Numbered from the stretch's first letter, positions 7,983 to 17,452 are shown. The stretch: 64,000 bases of DNA from Flavobacterium sp. KJJ (GCF_000708595.2 NZ_JARP01000001.1:1-64000), one strand, 5' to 3'. Notes: generated by a model from the sequence alone, not told the origin. Numbers and translations: made by a program.

Positions 7983-10900
7983 ATGCACTATATAAAAAAT
8001 ACGCTACCCAAGGCTACACGCCAAGATTTTCCTATTGTTGGTATCGGAGCCTCAGCAGGAGGGCTTGACGCTTTTACCCAGTTTATTGATGCGGTACCTG
8101 ATAACTCTCAGATGGCCTATGTGATTGTACAGCACTTACACCCCCTGCATGACAGTATACTAACAGAACTGCTTTCCCGTGTGTCCAGAATACCGATTAT
8201 TGAAATCACAGATGATATTCATTTGGCTCCAAATACTATTTATGTTATTCCGGAAAATAAAATATTGACTTCTTTTGACGGAGTTCTAAAATTGAGTCCA
8301 CGTATTAAGGACACGAAAAATCAGGCAATCGATATATTTTTTAAATCATTGGCCGAGGTTCATCTTAATCTGGCCCGTGGTGTATTGCTCTCTGGAAATG
8401 GATCTGATGGAACAATTGGCCTACGATCAATCAAACAACATGGAGGTATAACTTTTGCTCAGGATGTTGATGCTTCTTACAATGAAATGCCACAAAACGC
8501 AATTAATGCCGGAGTTGTTGATTATGTATTATCACCACTAAAAATAGTAGCGAAATTAATTGAATTATCTAAAGCAAAAACAATTACTGAAGATAATGAA
8601 CTCAATGATGAGGCAGTTTTTAATGAAATTATTAAAATCCTTCATCACCATAGCGGGGTTGATTTTGCTTATTATAAACAAACCACAATACGCAGACGTA
8701 TTGCCAGAAGGATGGCATTACAAAAAATTGTCAATCTTAAAGATTATCTTAAAGTTTTGAGAGGTGATAAATTGGCTTCTGAAGATTTATTTAACGATCT
8801 GCTAATACCTGTAACAGAGTTTTTCAGAGATGTTAAAATTTTTCAAATGATGAGAGAAAAAGTTTTTCCATTATTAGTGGGCAGGGTGCCTGAAGGAAAT
8901 GCAATACGAATCTGGATTGCAGGATGCTCTACCGGCGAAGAAGCTTACACGCTGGCGATTGCGCTTCATGAATTTTTAGGAGAAAATCTTCAGGGAAGAG
9001 AAATCCAGATTTTTGCCTCGGATATTTCAGAAGTCGCTATTGCTAAGGCAAGGGCTGGATTTTATCGAAAATCTCAAATGCGGAATGTTTCTGAAGCTAT
9101 GCTTTCTAAATATTTTACATCCAATACCAATGGTTATACTATAAAAAGACAAATTAGGGATTTATGTGTTTTTGCCGTTCACAATTTTCTAACAGATCCT
9201 CCATTTGCCAGAATGGATTTGATTACTTGTAGAAATGTATTCATTTACATGGATGCATTTTTACAGAAAAAATCTTTGAGTACATTTCATTATGCATTAA
9301 AAGAAAACGGTTTTTTACTTTTAGGAAAATCAGAAACTGCAATTCCAGCTGACGAACTTTTTCAATCCTTTGATAAAGCCGGAAAAATATATACCAAGAA
9401 AGAGGTTTCAGGAAGATCAACGTATTCTCGCTGGGGAGCGGGGGACATTGACAAATTGAAAAGTTTTAAATTAGAACTTCCCAAAAAAGAAATTATAAAA
9501 GAAGATTTTATAAAAAGTGCTGAATCAATTTTACTTTCAAATTATAGACCCGCTAGCGTCATAGTAAATGAACAGGCAGATATTTTACATATTATTGGAA
9601 ATATTACTGATTTTATTAAATTTTCGCAGGGAAAGCCCACGTTTAATATGCTCAAAATGGTACGTGAAGGCTTGGCTTTTGAACTTCGTAATGCCTTGCA
9701 TAAATCCAAAGAAACAGGATCACTAGTAAAAAAGGAAGGAATACAGGTTAAAAATAAAGAAGTTATAAGTGAAGTTACAATTGAAGTACAACAACTGCCA
9801 GATACTTCTGAGCCCTACTTTCTAATATTGTTTTATAAAACAAATATTATCCATCCAGAATCATCCTCAAACAATATGACGGCTGAAGAAATCCGAAATG
9901 ATGTCAATTTAAAAAGGATTGCACAGCTTGAAAAAGAATTAGAAAAAATACACAATGACGTAAATGCTATTAGTGGAGAACAGGAAGCTTCTAACGAAGA
10001 ACTGCAGAGTGCCAATGAGGAATTATTAAGCGGAAGCGAAGAATTGCAAAGCCTGAATGAAGAATTAGAAACCTCTAAAGAAGAATTACAATCGAGCAAT
10101 GAAGAACTATCGCAGATTAATCACGAGCTTTTAAACAAGCAACAGGAAATTAATATTGCAAAAAATTATACAGAGGCCATAATCGCGACACTTCGTGAAC
10201 CTATTGTAGTTTTAGATAATAAGCTTAGAATAAAGAATATCAACAGAGCATTTTCTAAAAAATATAATATTACCAAAGAAGAAGCAACAGATAAGCTCAT
10301 ATATGAAATCCAAAATCATCTTTTTGGTGATATTCAAATGCGCGCCATGCTTGAAAAAGTGCTGCAGCAAAAAACACAGCTAGATGATTATCAAATGTCT
10401 GTAAATCTTTTGCCTAACGGCGAAAGTATACTGCTTCTAAATGCCAGACAAGTCACAAATGAAAATAGTAAAAAACAATTAATTCTGCTGGCTATTGAAG
10501 ATATTACGGAACGCAAGAACATTGAAAAGAAATTAATGGTAATGTCGAATGGTTTAGAAATTAAGGTTCAAGAACGTACAGTAGATCTGCTCACAGCCAA
10601 TAAACAATTGGAAAATTCTGTTAAAAATCTGCATACTGCCAATGAGCAATTACAGGAATATGCTTATGTTGCGAGTCATGATCTGCAGGAGCCACTGCGT
10701 AAAATCTTAATGTTTATAAGCAGGCTTTTAGAAATGGATGAAAAAATTTCTGCTCCAGCTCTTTTATTGCTTGAAAAAATCAGCAAATCATCTATAAGAA
10801 TGAATACCCTTATTAAAGATTTACTGGCCTATTCCTATCTTGATAACCCTGACAGGCAATTTATGCCGACTGATTTGAATACCGTTATCGACAATATTTT

Positions 10901-11351
10901 AATTGATTTTGAACTGATGATTCAAGAGCGAAAATTTAAGATAAAAGTAGGTCATTTGCCAATAATCAATGCAATTCCGCTGCAAATGAATCAGCTTTTT
11001 TATAATTTGATCAGTAATGCTATTAAGTTTTATAAAAAGGATAATTCAATTTCTAAAATAGAGATAAGCTCCAAAAAACTCACTTTAAAACAAATTAAAA
11101 ATTATCCGAATCTTGATCCAGATTTTTCATATTGCGAGATCATAATTAAAGACAATGGCATAGGATTTAATCAGGAATATGAAAATAAAATTTTTACTAT
11201 TTTTCAAAGACTTCATGACAATCAAGTTTATATCGGTACAGGTATTGGACTATCAATTGGAAAAAAAATTGTAGAAAATCACAAGGGAATTATCTTCTCG
11301 AAAGCTGAAGAAAATATTGGCGCAGAATTTCATATCATATTACCGATTTAG
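7983..11351 (+). CDS. CheB-CheR-PAS hybrid sensor histidine kinase
   Basis: A 1122-residue fusion. The CheB methylesterase domain (about 15-195) keeps Ser24 (GASAGG), His51 and Asp142 (GNGSDG). The CheR methyltransferase follows (about 205-475), with the SAM motif AGCSTGEEAYTLA near 312-325 and CRNVFIYMD near 414-422. Next come a Glu/Leu/Ser-rich coiled coil of repeated SxEELQS units (about 660-720), a PAS domain (about 725-850), HisKA with His899 (VASHDLQEP) and a HATPase with N box near 1004 and GTGIGLS near 1085. There is no CheB receiver domain and no chemotaxis gene nearby, so the methylase/esterase pair probably tunes this kinase or another sensor. The family is known in Bacteroidota; its signal is not. 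Confidence 0.92.
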   Translation: MHYIKNTLPKATRQDFPIVGIGASAGGLDAFTQFIDAVPDNSQMAYVIVQHLHPLHDSILTELLSRVSRIPIIEITDDIHLAPNTIYVIPENKILTSFDGVLKLSPRIKDTKNQAIDIFFKSLAEVHLNLARGVLLSGNGSDGTIGLRSIKQHGGITFAQDVDASYNEMPQNAINAGVVDYVLSPLKIVAKLIELSKAKTITEDNELNDEAVFNEIIKILHHHSGVDFAYYKQTTIRRRIARRMALQKIVNLKDYLKVLRGDKLASEDLFNDLLIPVTEFFRDVKIFQMMREKVFPLLVGRVPEGNAIRIWIAGCSTGEEAYTLAIALHEFLGENLQGREIQIFASDISEVAIAKARAGFYRKSQMRNVSEAMLSKYFTSNTNGYTIKRQIRDLCVFAVHNFLTDPPFARMDLITCRNVFIYMDAFLQKKSLSTFHYALKENGFLLLGKSETAIPADELFQSFDKAGKIYTKKEVSGRSTYSRWGAGDIDKLKSFKLELPKKEIIKEDFIKSAESILLSNYRPASVIVNEQADILHIIGNITDFIKFSQGKPTFNMLKMVREGLAFELRNALHKSKETGSLVKKEGIQVKNKEVISEVTIEVQQLPDTSEPYFLILFYKTNIIHPESSSNNMTAEEIRNDVNLKRIAQLEKELEKIHNDVNAISGEQEASNEELQSANEELLSGSEELQSLNEELETSKEELQSSNEELSQINHELLNKQQEINIAKNYTEAIIATLREPIVVLDNKLRIKNINRAFSKKYNITKEEATDKLIYEIQNHLFGDIQMRAMLEKVLQQKTQLDDYQMSVNLLPNGESILLLNARQVTNENSKKQLILLAIEDITERKNIEKKLMVMSNGLEIKVQERTVDLLTANKQLENSVKNLHTANEQLQEYAYVASHDLQEPLRKILMFISRLLEMDEKISAPALLLLEKISKSSIRMNTLIKDLLAYSYLDNPDRQFMPTDLNTVIDNILIDFELMIQERKFKIKVGHLPIINAIPLQMNQLFYNLISNAIKFYKKDNSISKIEISSKKLTLKQIKNYPNLDPDFSYCEIIIKDNGIGFNQEYENKIFTIFQRLHDNQVYIGTGIGLSIGKKIVENHKGIIFSKAEENIGAEFHIILPI

Positions 11352-11419
11352 ATGATTAGGGGAAGCATATAATATATATTGAACCTCTCTCCTAAAGAAT
11401 TATAAAAAATTAAAAAGCA

Positions 11420-12163
11420 ATGTTCAAACATCAGGGAAACAAAAGAAATCAAAGGCATAATCTTAAAATTGCTTCTTTATTATCGTTTGTGGCCGGACTC
11501 GTCAATGTAGCAGGTTTTCTGTCTGTTCAAAAACTCACTACGAATGTTACGGGCCATTTTGCCTTTTTTGTAGATGAGATTTTTAAACTCAATTTCATAC
11601 AAGGATTTATATACTTTTTATATATTTTTTTCTTTTTCCTGGGGTCTTTTTTTTCAAGTCTTATTGTAGAGTTTCTTTTACGAAGAAATGAAAAATACAG
11701 TTATGTAATTCCAACAGCAATTGAAAGTGTCATTTTATTTGGTATTGCAGTCATTGGTGAGGATTTAATTGTTTATTACCCTGATATTATTGCATATACA
11801 TTATTGTTTGCAATGGGACTTCAAAATTCTCTGGTAACAAAAATTTCCAATGCTACAGTGAGAACAACACATTTAACAGGCCTTTTTACAGATCTTGGAA
11901 TCGAATTATCCCAACTGTTTTTTTATCAGGAAGAACTCTTTCGAAAAAAACTGTTTTTATCAATAAAATTGCGGTTGACTATCATTTGCTTTTTCTTTTT
12001 AGGTGGCATTATTGGCGGGACATTTTACTCCAATATGGGATTACATGTTTTATTTATTGGAGTTGCCGCTTTGCTTTTAGGTCTTTTATATGACAGGATC
12101 AGGTTTAATGCTGTTTTACTCGAAAGGAAATACAGACATCTAATACAATTCAAAGTCAAATAG
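11420..12163 (+). CDS. YoaK/DUF1275 family membrane protein
   Basis: A 247-residue polytopic inner-membrane protein with about six hydrophobic segments. The N-terminal signature LSFVAGLVNVAGFLSVQK...TNVTGH is characteristic of the DUF1275 (YoaK) family, and the central AMGLQNSLVTK...RTTHLTG fits the second family motif. The biochemical role of the family is unsettled. The gene follows the CheB-CheR kinase by 68 nt and may be co-transcribed with it. Its stop codon lies one base from the stop of the convergent ATPase gene. Confidence 0.82.
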   Translation: MFKHQGNKRNQRHNLKIASLLSFVAGLVNVAGFLSVQKLTTNVTGHFAFFVDEIFKLNFIQGFIYFLYIFFFFLGSFFSSLIVEFLLRRNEKYSYVIPTAIESVILFGIAVIGEDLIVYYPDIIAYTLLFAMGLQNSLVTKISNATVRTTHLTGLFTDLGIELSQLFFYQEELFRKKLFLSIKLRLTIICFFFLGGIIGGTFYSNMGLHVLFIGVAALLLGLLYDRIRFNAVLLERKYRHLIQFKVK

Positions 12164-12164
12164 C

Positions 12165-14678
12165 TTAGGCTTTGAATTCCTTAAAATTCCGTTTCCATAA
12201 TTTTACCAATTCATACCAGATTACAGATAAAAAACCTACCCCAATTGCCATACACAGCAAAGGAATACTAAGAGATTCGAAGGCAAAGAATTTTGCAAAC
12301 GGTTTTATGTAAAGCAATATTCCGGTAATGAAAATAGTAATACTTATCATTAATGGAACTAAATTATTTTTGTAAAGTAATGTTGTAAAAATGGAATAAT
12401 AAAAAGAGCGATTCATTAATGTCAAAAAGATATTGGCAGTTACCAATACAATAAAAACCATAGTCCGGGTATACTGTTCGTTATATCCATTACAGATGCA
12501 ATATTGATAGGTAAACAGTGTTCCGATAGTGATCATCAATCCTTGAATTATACTGGTGGAGAGTTCCTTCCAATTAAAAAATGTAGAAGTAAAAGGTCTT
12601 GGTTCCTGTGCCATAGTATTTTTTTCCATTGGCTCATTTTCATAAACAATGGAGCAGGTTGGACCCATGATCAATTCTAAAAAGATAATGTGAATAGGGG
12701 AAAGTATATTAGGATATCGCCATCCCAGTACTAGTGGAATAAAAACAGTAAGTATAATTGGAATATGTATTGAGATAATGAACTGAATTGATTTTTTTAT
12801 GTTTGCATAAATCTTTCTTCCCATGGCAATGGCATGCACCATTTTCGATAAATCATCATTGACCAAAATAAGGGACGCTGCCTGCTTAGCAATTTCAGTT
12901 CCTTTTTTGCCCATGGCAATTCCGATATGAGCGGCTTTTAGTGCCGGACCATCATTTACTCCATCACCTGTCATAGCAACAATCTCCTTATTTGATTTCA
13001 GCGCATTGATAATTTTCAGTTTAGCCTCAGGAAACATTCTGGTAAATAAAGTAGTGTCTCTAACGCATTTTTTGAGTTCTTTGTTAGTGAGTTTCATCAG
13101 CTCATCTCCAGAAATGCTTTTTTCATATCCTTTAAAACCGATTTGTTGAGCGATAGATGAAGTAGTCAGAGAATTGTCTCCGGTAATGATCTTTACATTG
13201 ATTCCAGCTCTATAAAAATGCTGTAAAACGAGTTTGATATTCTTTTTTGGAGGATCATAAAAGGCTAATAATCCTATGAATTCAAATTTAAATTCCTGTT
13301 GTGTTTTAGGATAATTCGAAGTGGTATTGTGAGTTTCTCCTACTGCCAGAACGCGATAACCTTCCTGTGATAATTCTTGTATTGCTTTTAGAATTATTGT
13401 TTTATTATCTGAAGTAAGTAAGGATAATTTCATTAATGCTTCTGCGCCTCCTTTTGCAGCGATGATTTTAGTACCTGATTTATTTTCAAAAACATGCGTC
13501 ATCATAGGTGGCTTTCCTGACAAAGGATATTCATGTACCAGTTTGAAATCGGGTCTCTGGTCTTTTTCAATTACTTTCGAATATGCTTCATGAATTGCGA
13601 TTTCCATAGGGTCAAAAGGAATGGGTTCACTTGCCCACATTGATAGGGTAATTAATTTTTTCTCCTCTTCAGATATTGAGCCCTCTAAGTCTGTAATTTT
13701 CTCTGATTTTAAAGAAAAAATTTTAGCCAGACTCATTTTGTTTTGTGTAATGGTGCCTGTTTTATCAATACAAATTACGGTCGCACTCCCTAATGTTTCG
13801 ACTGTTTTCATTTGTTTGACAATAATTCCTTCTTTCATCATTCGCCATGCGCCAATAGCCATAAAGGTGGTAAAAGCGATTGGGATTTCTTCAGGCAGGA
13901 TACTCATCGCCAAGGTAAGCGCTTTTAGCAAACTGTCGAATACATTAAAAGTGTGAAAATAGTTGATCCCCCATACAATAAAAAAAACTACGGCTCCGGC
14001 GAGAGCCATTTTTTTTACGAAATTGCTAATCTGAATTTCTAAAGGTGTTTTTTCTTCTTTTATTGCCTCCAGGCTTTTGCCTATTTTGCCCAGTTTGGTT
14101 TCGCTTCCAATGGCAGTAACCGTTGCAATGGCTAATCCGCCTACCACAGTTGTCCCCTGATAGATTGCATTGTCGTCGGTTGCTTTATCTTTGCTGACTG
14201 CCATAGATTCTCCAGTAAGAATCGATTCATTTACAGAAAAATCATTAGAATGACATATAATTCCATCGGCAGCAATTAAAATGCCTTCTTCTACCAGAAG
14301 ACTGTCTCCAATAACAATCTCTTCTGTTTTTATTTCTACTGAATTACCATTTCTAATGACTTTGCATTTGGGTCTGGTGAAATTTTTCAACTGCTCTAAA
14401 GCATTTCGGCTTCTTGCATTTTGATAAGATGAAATAGCCGCAATCAAAACAATTGCTGAGGCTAAAAAGAAACCATCAGCAAGTTTTCCGCTAAGAAAAT
14501 AAATGCTTGATGCAATGAAAAGCAGTATCATCATGGGTTCCTTGATTATTCGAATCATCGCAAGAGTATAACGGTTCGTCTTTTTATATAAAGATACATT
14601 TTGACCATATTTCTTTCTTGCCGCAAGTACTTGAGCAGCTGTTAAACCATCTGTATTGAATTTGTTTGTAATCATCAT
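12165..14678 (-). CDS. Cation-transporting P-type ATPase (P2-like)
   Basis: An inner-membrane ion pump of about 837 residues. The phosphorylation motif DKTGT has Asp near 304, TGES marks the actuator domain, TGDGVNDGPALKAAHIG is the hinge, and PEEIP in the fourth membrane helix replaces the PEGLP of calcium pumps. The longest frame starts at 14780, inside the upstream gene; I prefer the tandem ATGs at 14678/14675 because they avoid this overlap and begin with the normal N-terminal domain (NTDGLTAAQVLAARKKYG). The ion is not fixed by sequence; Ca2+, Mn2+ or Na+/K+-type transport are all possible. It follows a universal stress gene by 13 nt. Confidence 0.9.
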   Translation of the reverse strand: MMITNKFNTDGLTAAQVLAARKKYGQNVSLYKKTNRYTLAMIRIIKEPMMILLFIASSIYFLSGKLADGFFLASAIVLIAAISSYQNARSRNALEQLKNFTRPKCKVIRNGNSVEIKTEEIVIGDSLLVEEGILIAADGIICHSNDFSVNESILTGESMAVSKDKATDDNAIYQGTTVVGGLAIATVTAIGSETKLGKIGKSLEAIKEEKTPLEIQISNFVKKMALAGAVVFFIVWGINYFHTFNVFDSLLKALTLAMSILPEEIPIAFTTFMAIGAWRMMKEGIIVKQMKTVETLGSATVICIDKTGTITQNKMSLAKIFSLKSEKITDLEGSISEEEKKLITLSMWASEPIPFDPMEIAIHEAYSKVIEKDQRPDFKLVHEYPLSGKPPMMTHVFENKSGTKIIAAKGGAEALMKLSLLTSDNKTIILKAIQELSQEGYRVLAVGETHNTTSNYPKTQQEFKFEFIGLLAFYDPPKKNIKLVLQHFYRAGINVKIITGDNSLTTSSIAQQIGFKGYEKSISGDELMKLTNKELKKCVRDTTLFTRMFPEAKLKIINALKSNKEIVAMTGDGVNDGPALKAAHIGIAMGKKGTEIAKQAASLILVNDDLSKMVHAIAMGRKIYANIKKSIQFIISIHIPIILTVFIPLVLGWRYPNILSPIHIIFLELIMGPTCSIVYENEPMEKNTMAQEPRPFTSTFFNWKELSTSIIQGLMITIGTLFTYQYCICNGYNEQYTRTMVFIVLVTANIFLTLMNRSFYYSIFTTLLYKNNLVPLMISITIFITGILLYIKPFAKFFAFESLSIPLLCMAIGVGFLSVIWYELVKLWKRNFKEFKA

Positions 14679-14691
14679 TAAGCTGCTTTTT

Positions 14692-15501
14692 TTACTTTCT
14701 GAAAACAAGAATAGGAGTATGTGTGTCAAAACCAAATTCCTTGGTTTTACTCGATAGAAAATGACGTTCAAACCAATCACGGTTCTGTTTCGTAAACATC
14801 ACAATTATTGAGGGTTTTACCTTGAGGATATCTACTTGTAAATGATTGAGTAAAGAATATTCAATATTTAATTTTTTAAAATTAAACGAGACTTTTTCTG
14901 ATTTATAGTTTTGTGCAATCTGATTAAAGCTTTCCTTAAAATCACCCTGATCTAATAATTCATTGTAGTGATACACTGCAATCTCTGCAGCAAACAGAGC
15001 GGCGAATTTTTTAACAAAAGGGAGTTCAACACCTAGTTTTACAAGATCTGAGGCATACAATAAAAGATTTATTGGCTTCATGCGATAGGTATAAGGAATA
15101 ACCAAAAGTGGAATAGGGGAAGTAGTAACCAGTTTTGCAGCAGTAGTTCCTATCAAATGATTAAATATTCCGGGACCTGATGTATTATTACAAATAAAAT
15201 CGGCATGGCATTTTTCAGCATAAGCAATAATGGTCGTGTCCACTTGAGTATTGTTCTCAGTTACAAATTCTACTTTGCCAACTTCTTTTTTAGTTGTTTT
15301 GTAAATAGATAGTATGAATTTTTTAAGTTTATAATCCTGCGTGGTTTTTTTATAATAGTTATCGATATTATCCTCAAAGGTTTTTGTGTTTACACTATAA
15401 AATATGAGTTCACAGGGAGTTTGAGAAGCAAATTGGATGGCAAATCGTATACCTGCTCTTGAGATATTTGAGAAATCGGTGGTAACAAGTAATTTTATCA
15501 T
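14692..15501 (-). CDS. Universal stress protein, two UspA domains
   Basis: A 269-residue tandem UspA protein. The first domain starts KLLVTTDFSN and ends with the nucleotide-binding type loop NNTSGPG...GTTAAKLVTTSPIPLLVIP. The second domain (from about residue 140) is more diverged and ends THTPILVF. Such proteins respond to stress and starvation and are cytoplasmic. It is directly upstream of a P-type ATPase gene (13 nt) and downstream of small membrane-protein genes on the same strand, consistent with one long stress unit running from the promoter at 17.3-17.4 kb. Confidence 0.85.
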   Translation of the reverse strand: MIKLLVTTDFSNISRAGIRFAIQFASQTPCELIFYSVNTKTFEDNIDNYYKKTTQDYKLKKFILSIYKTTKKEVGKVEFVTENNTQVDTTIIAYAEKCHADFICNNTSGPGIFNHLIGTTAAKLVTTSPIPLLVIPYTYRMKPINLLLYASDLVKLGVELPFVKKFAALFAAEIAVYHYNELLDQGDFKESFNQIAQNYKSEKVSFNFKKLNIEYSLLNHLQVDILKVKPSIIVMFTKQNRDWFERHFLSSKTKEFGFDTHTPILVFRK

Positions 15502-15578
15502 GGTATTTACTTTAAAACTTAAATTTTAATTTGAGGTATATCTAAATTTATTTCAGTAGTTTTTAGGGTATGATTTTT

Positions 15579-16058
15579 TTATTTGAGCTTCATTTCATTG
15601 AGTTTTAGATTTAGTTTTTTCCATTTTGTTTTGTCTAAATGAAGCGTATCTATATCTGTTGTCCACTCTATAAAAGGTGCTAAACGATAAATACCAACAA
15701 CACGTTTTTTGTAGCCAAATGCAAATCGGTCTCCTCTAAGCTGATAATTAATGGTTTTAGCTGGATTGTCGATATTGCTGTAAAGCACTGTTTGAGTTTT
15801 CCAGTCTCCTCCCCATGTAAAAAAAGCTTTGAGTACACATAAGATACCAATAATTATAGCTACAGAAATAATAGACCAGTTGGTTTGTAATTTTTTAAAG
15901 AATTGGCCAATAATAATTACCAATGATGACGTGGCAAAAAACAAAAAAAAGAAATGTACCCGATAATCATTAATATTAAACTGGGTATAGCGGTTGAGCA
16001 GAATTATACTTATCGAGATTACAAAAATGACAGCAATGAAGGGGTTCAGTTTTTTCAT
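15579..16058 (-). CDS. Small membrane protein, unknown
   Basis: A 159-residue protein with three hydrophobic helices in the first 80 residues (IAVIFVISISIILL, VHFFFLFFATSSLVIIIG, WSIISVAIIIGILCVL) and a soluble C-terminal part of about 75 residues predicted as beta-rich, ending KLNLKLNEMKLK. I do not recognise the family. It starts 15 nt after the stop of the 103-residue gene and is followed by the universal stress gene, so it is probably part of that unit. Confidence 0.65.
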   Translation of the reverse strand: MKKLNPFIAVIFVISISIILLNRYTQFNINDYRVHFFFLFFATSSLVIIIGQFFKKLQTNWSIISVAIIIGILCVLKAFFTWGGDWKTQTVLYSNIDNPAKTINYQLRGDRFAFGYKKRVVGIYRLAPFIEWTTDIDTLHLDKTKWKKLNLKLNEMKLK

Positions 16059-16073
16059 CTTTTGGGTACTTTT

Positions 16074-16385
16074 TTATTTATGAATTTCATTTACTTTACG
16101 CATAAAATCTGCTGTTGCAGGATCTGCCGCAGTTCCGTAACCGTCCACAAGGGTTCCTTTTTCATTACTATTAGTTTCAATGGCATACATGATCGAGCTG
16201 TCTTCAGGATTTGATTCGCCTTCAAAACGATAAAAATGAGCTATTTTTATCTGATCTGGCATAAAGTGATGATCTGTTTTAAGTGAAACCAAATTTTTGC
16301 CATTAACCTCGAATTGGGATGTAAATCCAAGTTTTTCAATTTCAGCCAGTACAGTGACCAGACTATCCATATTTACTTTTTCCAT
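16074..16385 (-). CDS. Small conserved protein, often mislabelled phosphoribosylpyrophosphate synthetase
   Basis: A 103-residue soluble protein. The segments TVLAEIEKLGFTSQFEV, KIAHFYRFEGESNPEDSSI and MYAIETNSNEKGTLVDGYG match a small Bacteroidota family that databases often name phosphoribosylpyrophosphate synthetase. The label is not credible: the protein is a third of the length of that enzyme and lacks its motifs. The function is unknown. Translation starts in an AAAATTAT context. The gene sits between DUF6629 and a small membrane protein in the stress-linked minus-strand run. Confidence 0.7.
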   Translation of the reverse strand: MEKVNMDSLVTVLAEIEKLGFTSQFEVNGKNLVSLKTDHHFMPDQIKIAHFYRFEGESNPEDSSIMYAIETNSNEKGTLVDGYGTAADPATADFMRKVNEIHK

Positions 16386-16493
16386 AATTTATAATTTTTA
16401 GCGAAGCAATGTTTCAGGGCTATTCTATATATGAGGATAAAATATTTGATTCTTTTTTGAATCGCTATTATACTAATTTGTATTTTTTATTTT

Positions 16494-17177
16494 TTAGTTC
16501 TGCTCCATAGCTCTTTTCAGGTATATTTTTTCAAGATGACTGATTCTTATTTCTGACATGATCAGGTATACAGATAAACTAATGATCGAAGCAAAAAAAC
16601 ACCATACCGATACAAGATAACTTTCGTAAAAAACTGTTGTAACTATATAGGATATTAAAACCATAACTCCCAACCACCACATGCGTCTGATGTGCGAAAA
16701 GAAAGGAGGAAGAATTGTAGCGATAATATAAAACAATCCACCCATCACCCGAAAGGCTTCAGGATAAGCCTGAATATAGGCTATATGATAACAATCAATC
16801 TCAGATCTAATATTAAAATGAAGCAAACAGTAAGTCAGGTATAAGGAAACCAGTATTCCAACTGCTACGAGTATTCTTTGCGTCGTTTTCCTTGCTTTTT
16901 CTTTTTCCAATAGCAGTATGGCAGCCGGAACCCAGACGGGCCAGATAATTTGTGCAATAATCAGATAAAAATAAGTGATACTGTTTTGCATGTAGGACCA
17001 TTTTTCATTAGGTATGGACAACCATAAAAAACCTTCAGAGAACTGCTGTATGGCAAATATGAAAGGAATTAAGGCAAACATAGTTTGTGAGCGATGCTGT
17101 ATTTTTTTTATGGAGGCAACCCCAATAACTGAAAGGATGATCCCGGCACTGAAACTTGCTGTAGCAGAAAAACACAT
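16494..17177 (-). CDS. DUF6629-like integral membrane protein
   Basis: A 227-residue polytopic protein with about seven membrane helices. It begins with the distinctive MCFSATASFSAG and has QQFSEGFLWLS near residue 50; both are hallmarks of the family I know as DUF6629. Its function is unknown. The start lies 16 nt after the stop of a 33-residue microprotein, and both are probably expressed from the stress-type promoter at 17336-17403. Confidence 0.75.
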   Translation of the reverse strand: MCFSATASFSAGIILSVIGVASIKKIQHRSQTMFALIPFIFAIQQFSEGFLWLSIPNEKWSYMQNSITYFYLIIAQIIWPVWVPAAILLLEKEKARKTTQRILVAVGILVSLYLTYCLLHFNIRSEIDCYHIAYIQAYPEAFRVMGGLFYIIATILPPFFSHIRRMWWLGVMVLISYIVTTVFYESYLVSVWCFFASIISLSVYLIMSEIRISHLEKIYLKRAMEQN

Positions 17178-17193
17178 AAGGAAATAGAGTTGG

Positions 17194-17295
17194 TTATAAT
17201 TTAGTTTTAGCTGGTTTGACTCTTCTGCCTACAGTATCCATAAGAATAGTGGCTGTCAAAGCGGCCAGTGCGATAAGTGCGAATAATGTTTTCAT
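17194..17295 (-). CDS. 33-residue single-helix microprotein
   Basis: A very short gene with ATG at 17295 and TAA at 17194. The peptide is one hydrophobic helix (KTLFALIALAALTATIL) followed by a basic tail ending RRVKPAKTKL, so it is probably an inner-membrane microprotein with a cytoplasmic tail. Support comes from position: it starts about 35 nt after the predicted transcription start of a shared-layout promoter, has the local start context TAAAAATTACAATC before ATG, and ends 16 nt before DUF6629. I know no homologue. A longer 64-residue frame overlapping it on the same strand lacks these features. Confidence 0.6.
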   Translation of the reverse strand: MKTLFALIALAALTATILMDTVGRRVKPAKTKL

Positions 17296-17335
17296 GATTG
17301 TAATTTTTAGAATATTGAATTTTAAATCTGTTCAG

Positions 17336-17403
17336 CAAATTTGACCCAAAACAGCCAATTGAGAAATGATCATCAACATTGCAATAAGTGATCTGGAACA
17401 CTT
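17336..17403 (-). promoter_or_regulatory. Shared-layout stress promoter (copy f), divergent with gpmA
   Basis: Read on the minus strand: AAGTG-N8-CACTT (17403-17386), 16 nt, TCATTT (17369-17364), 20 nt, box CAAATTTG (17343-17336). It drives the microprotein and DUF6629 and perhaps the genes beyond. The upstream inverted repeat is shared with the gpmA promoter. Confidence 0.68.
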
Positions 17404-17430
17404 TTTTTAGCTATTTTTACATTAGCTTTG
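17386..17430 (+). promoter_or_regulatory. gpmA promoter with CRP-like site
   Basis: The symmetric site AAGTG-N8-CACTT (17386-17403) is followed 19 nt later by TAGCTTTG (17423-17430), a full TAnnTTTG box. The dyad centre then falls near -40, the class II position for CRP/FNR activators. The predicted leader is under 20 nt. Confidence 0.55.
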
Positions 17431-17452
17431 ATATTGGTTTTAAAGAAAAAAA

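Noticed and set aside
9961..10140. Repeat array in the CheB-CheR kinase gene
   Set aside because: The repeated units encode the SxEELQS coiled coil of the protein and vary at the DNA level. They are protein repeats, not a CRISPR or DNA repeat.
14679..14780. Long N-terminal extension of the P-type ATPase
   Set aside because: It overlaps the universal stress gene by about 90 bp and adds a segment that does not match the family; the tandem ATGs at 14678/14675 fit better.
17207..17401. A 64-residue minus-strand frame between DUF6629 and gpmA
   Set aside because: It is rich in Asn, Tyr, Cys and Arg in no family-like order, runs through the promoter sites, and overlaps the better-supported 33-residue gene in another frame.
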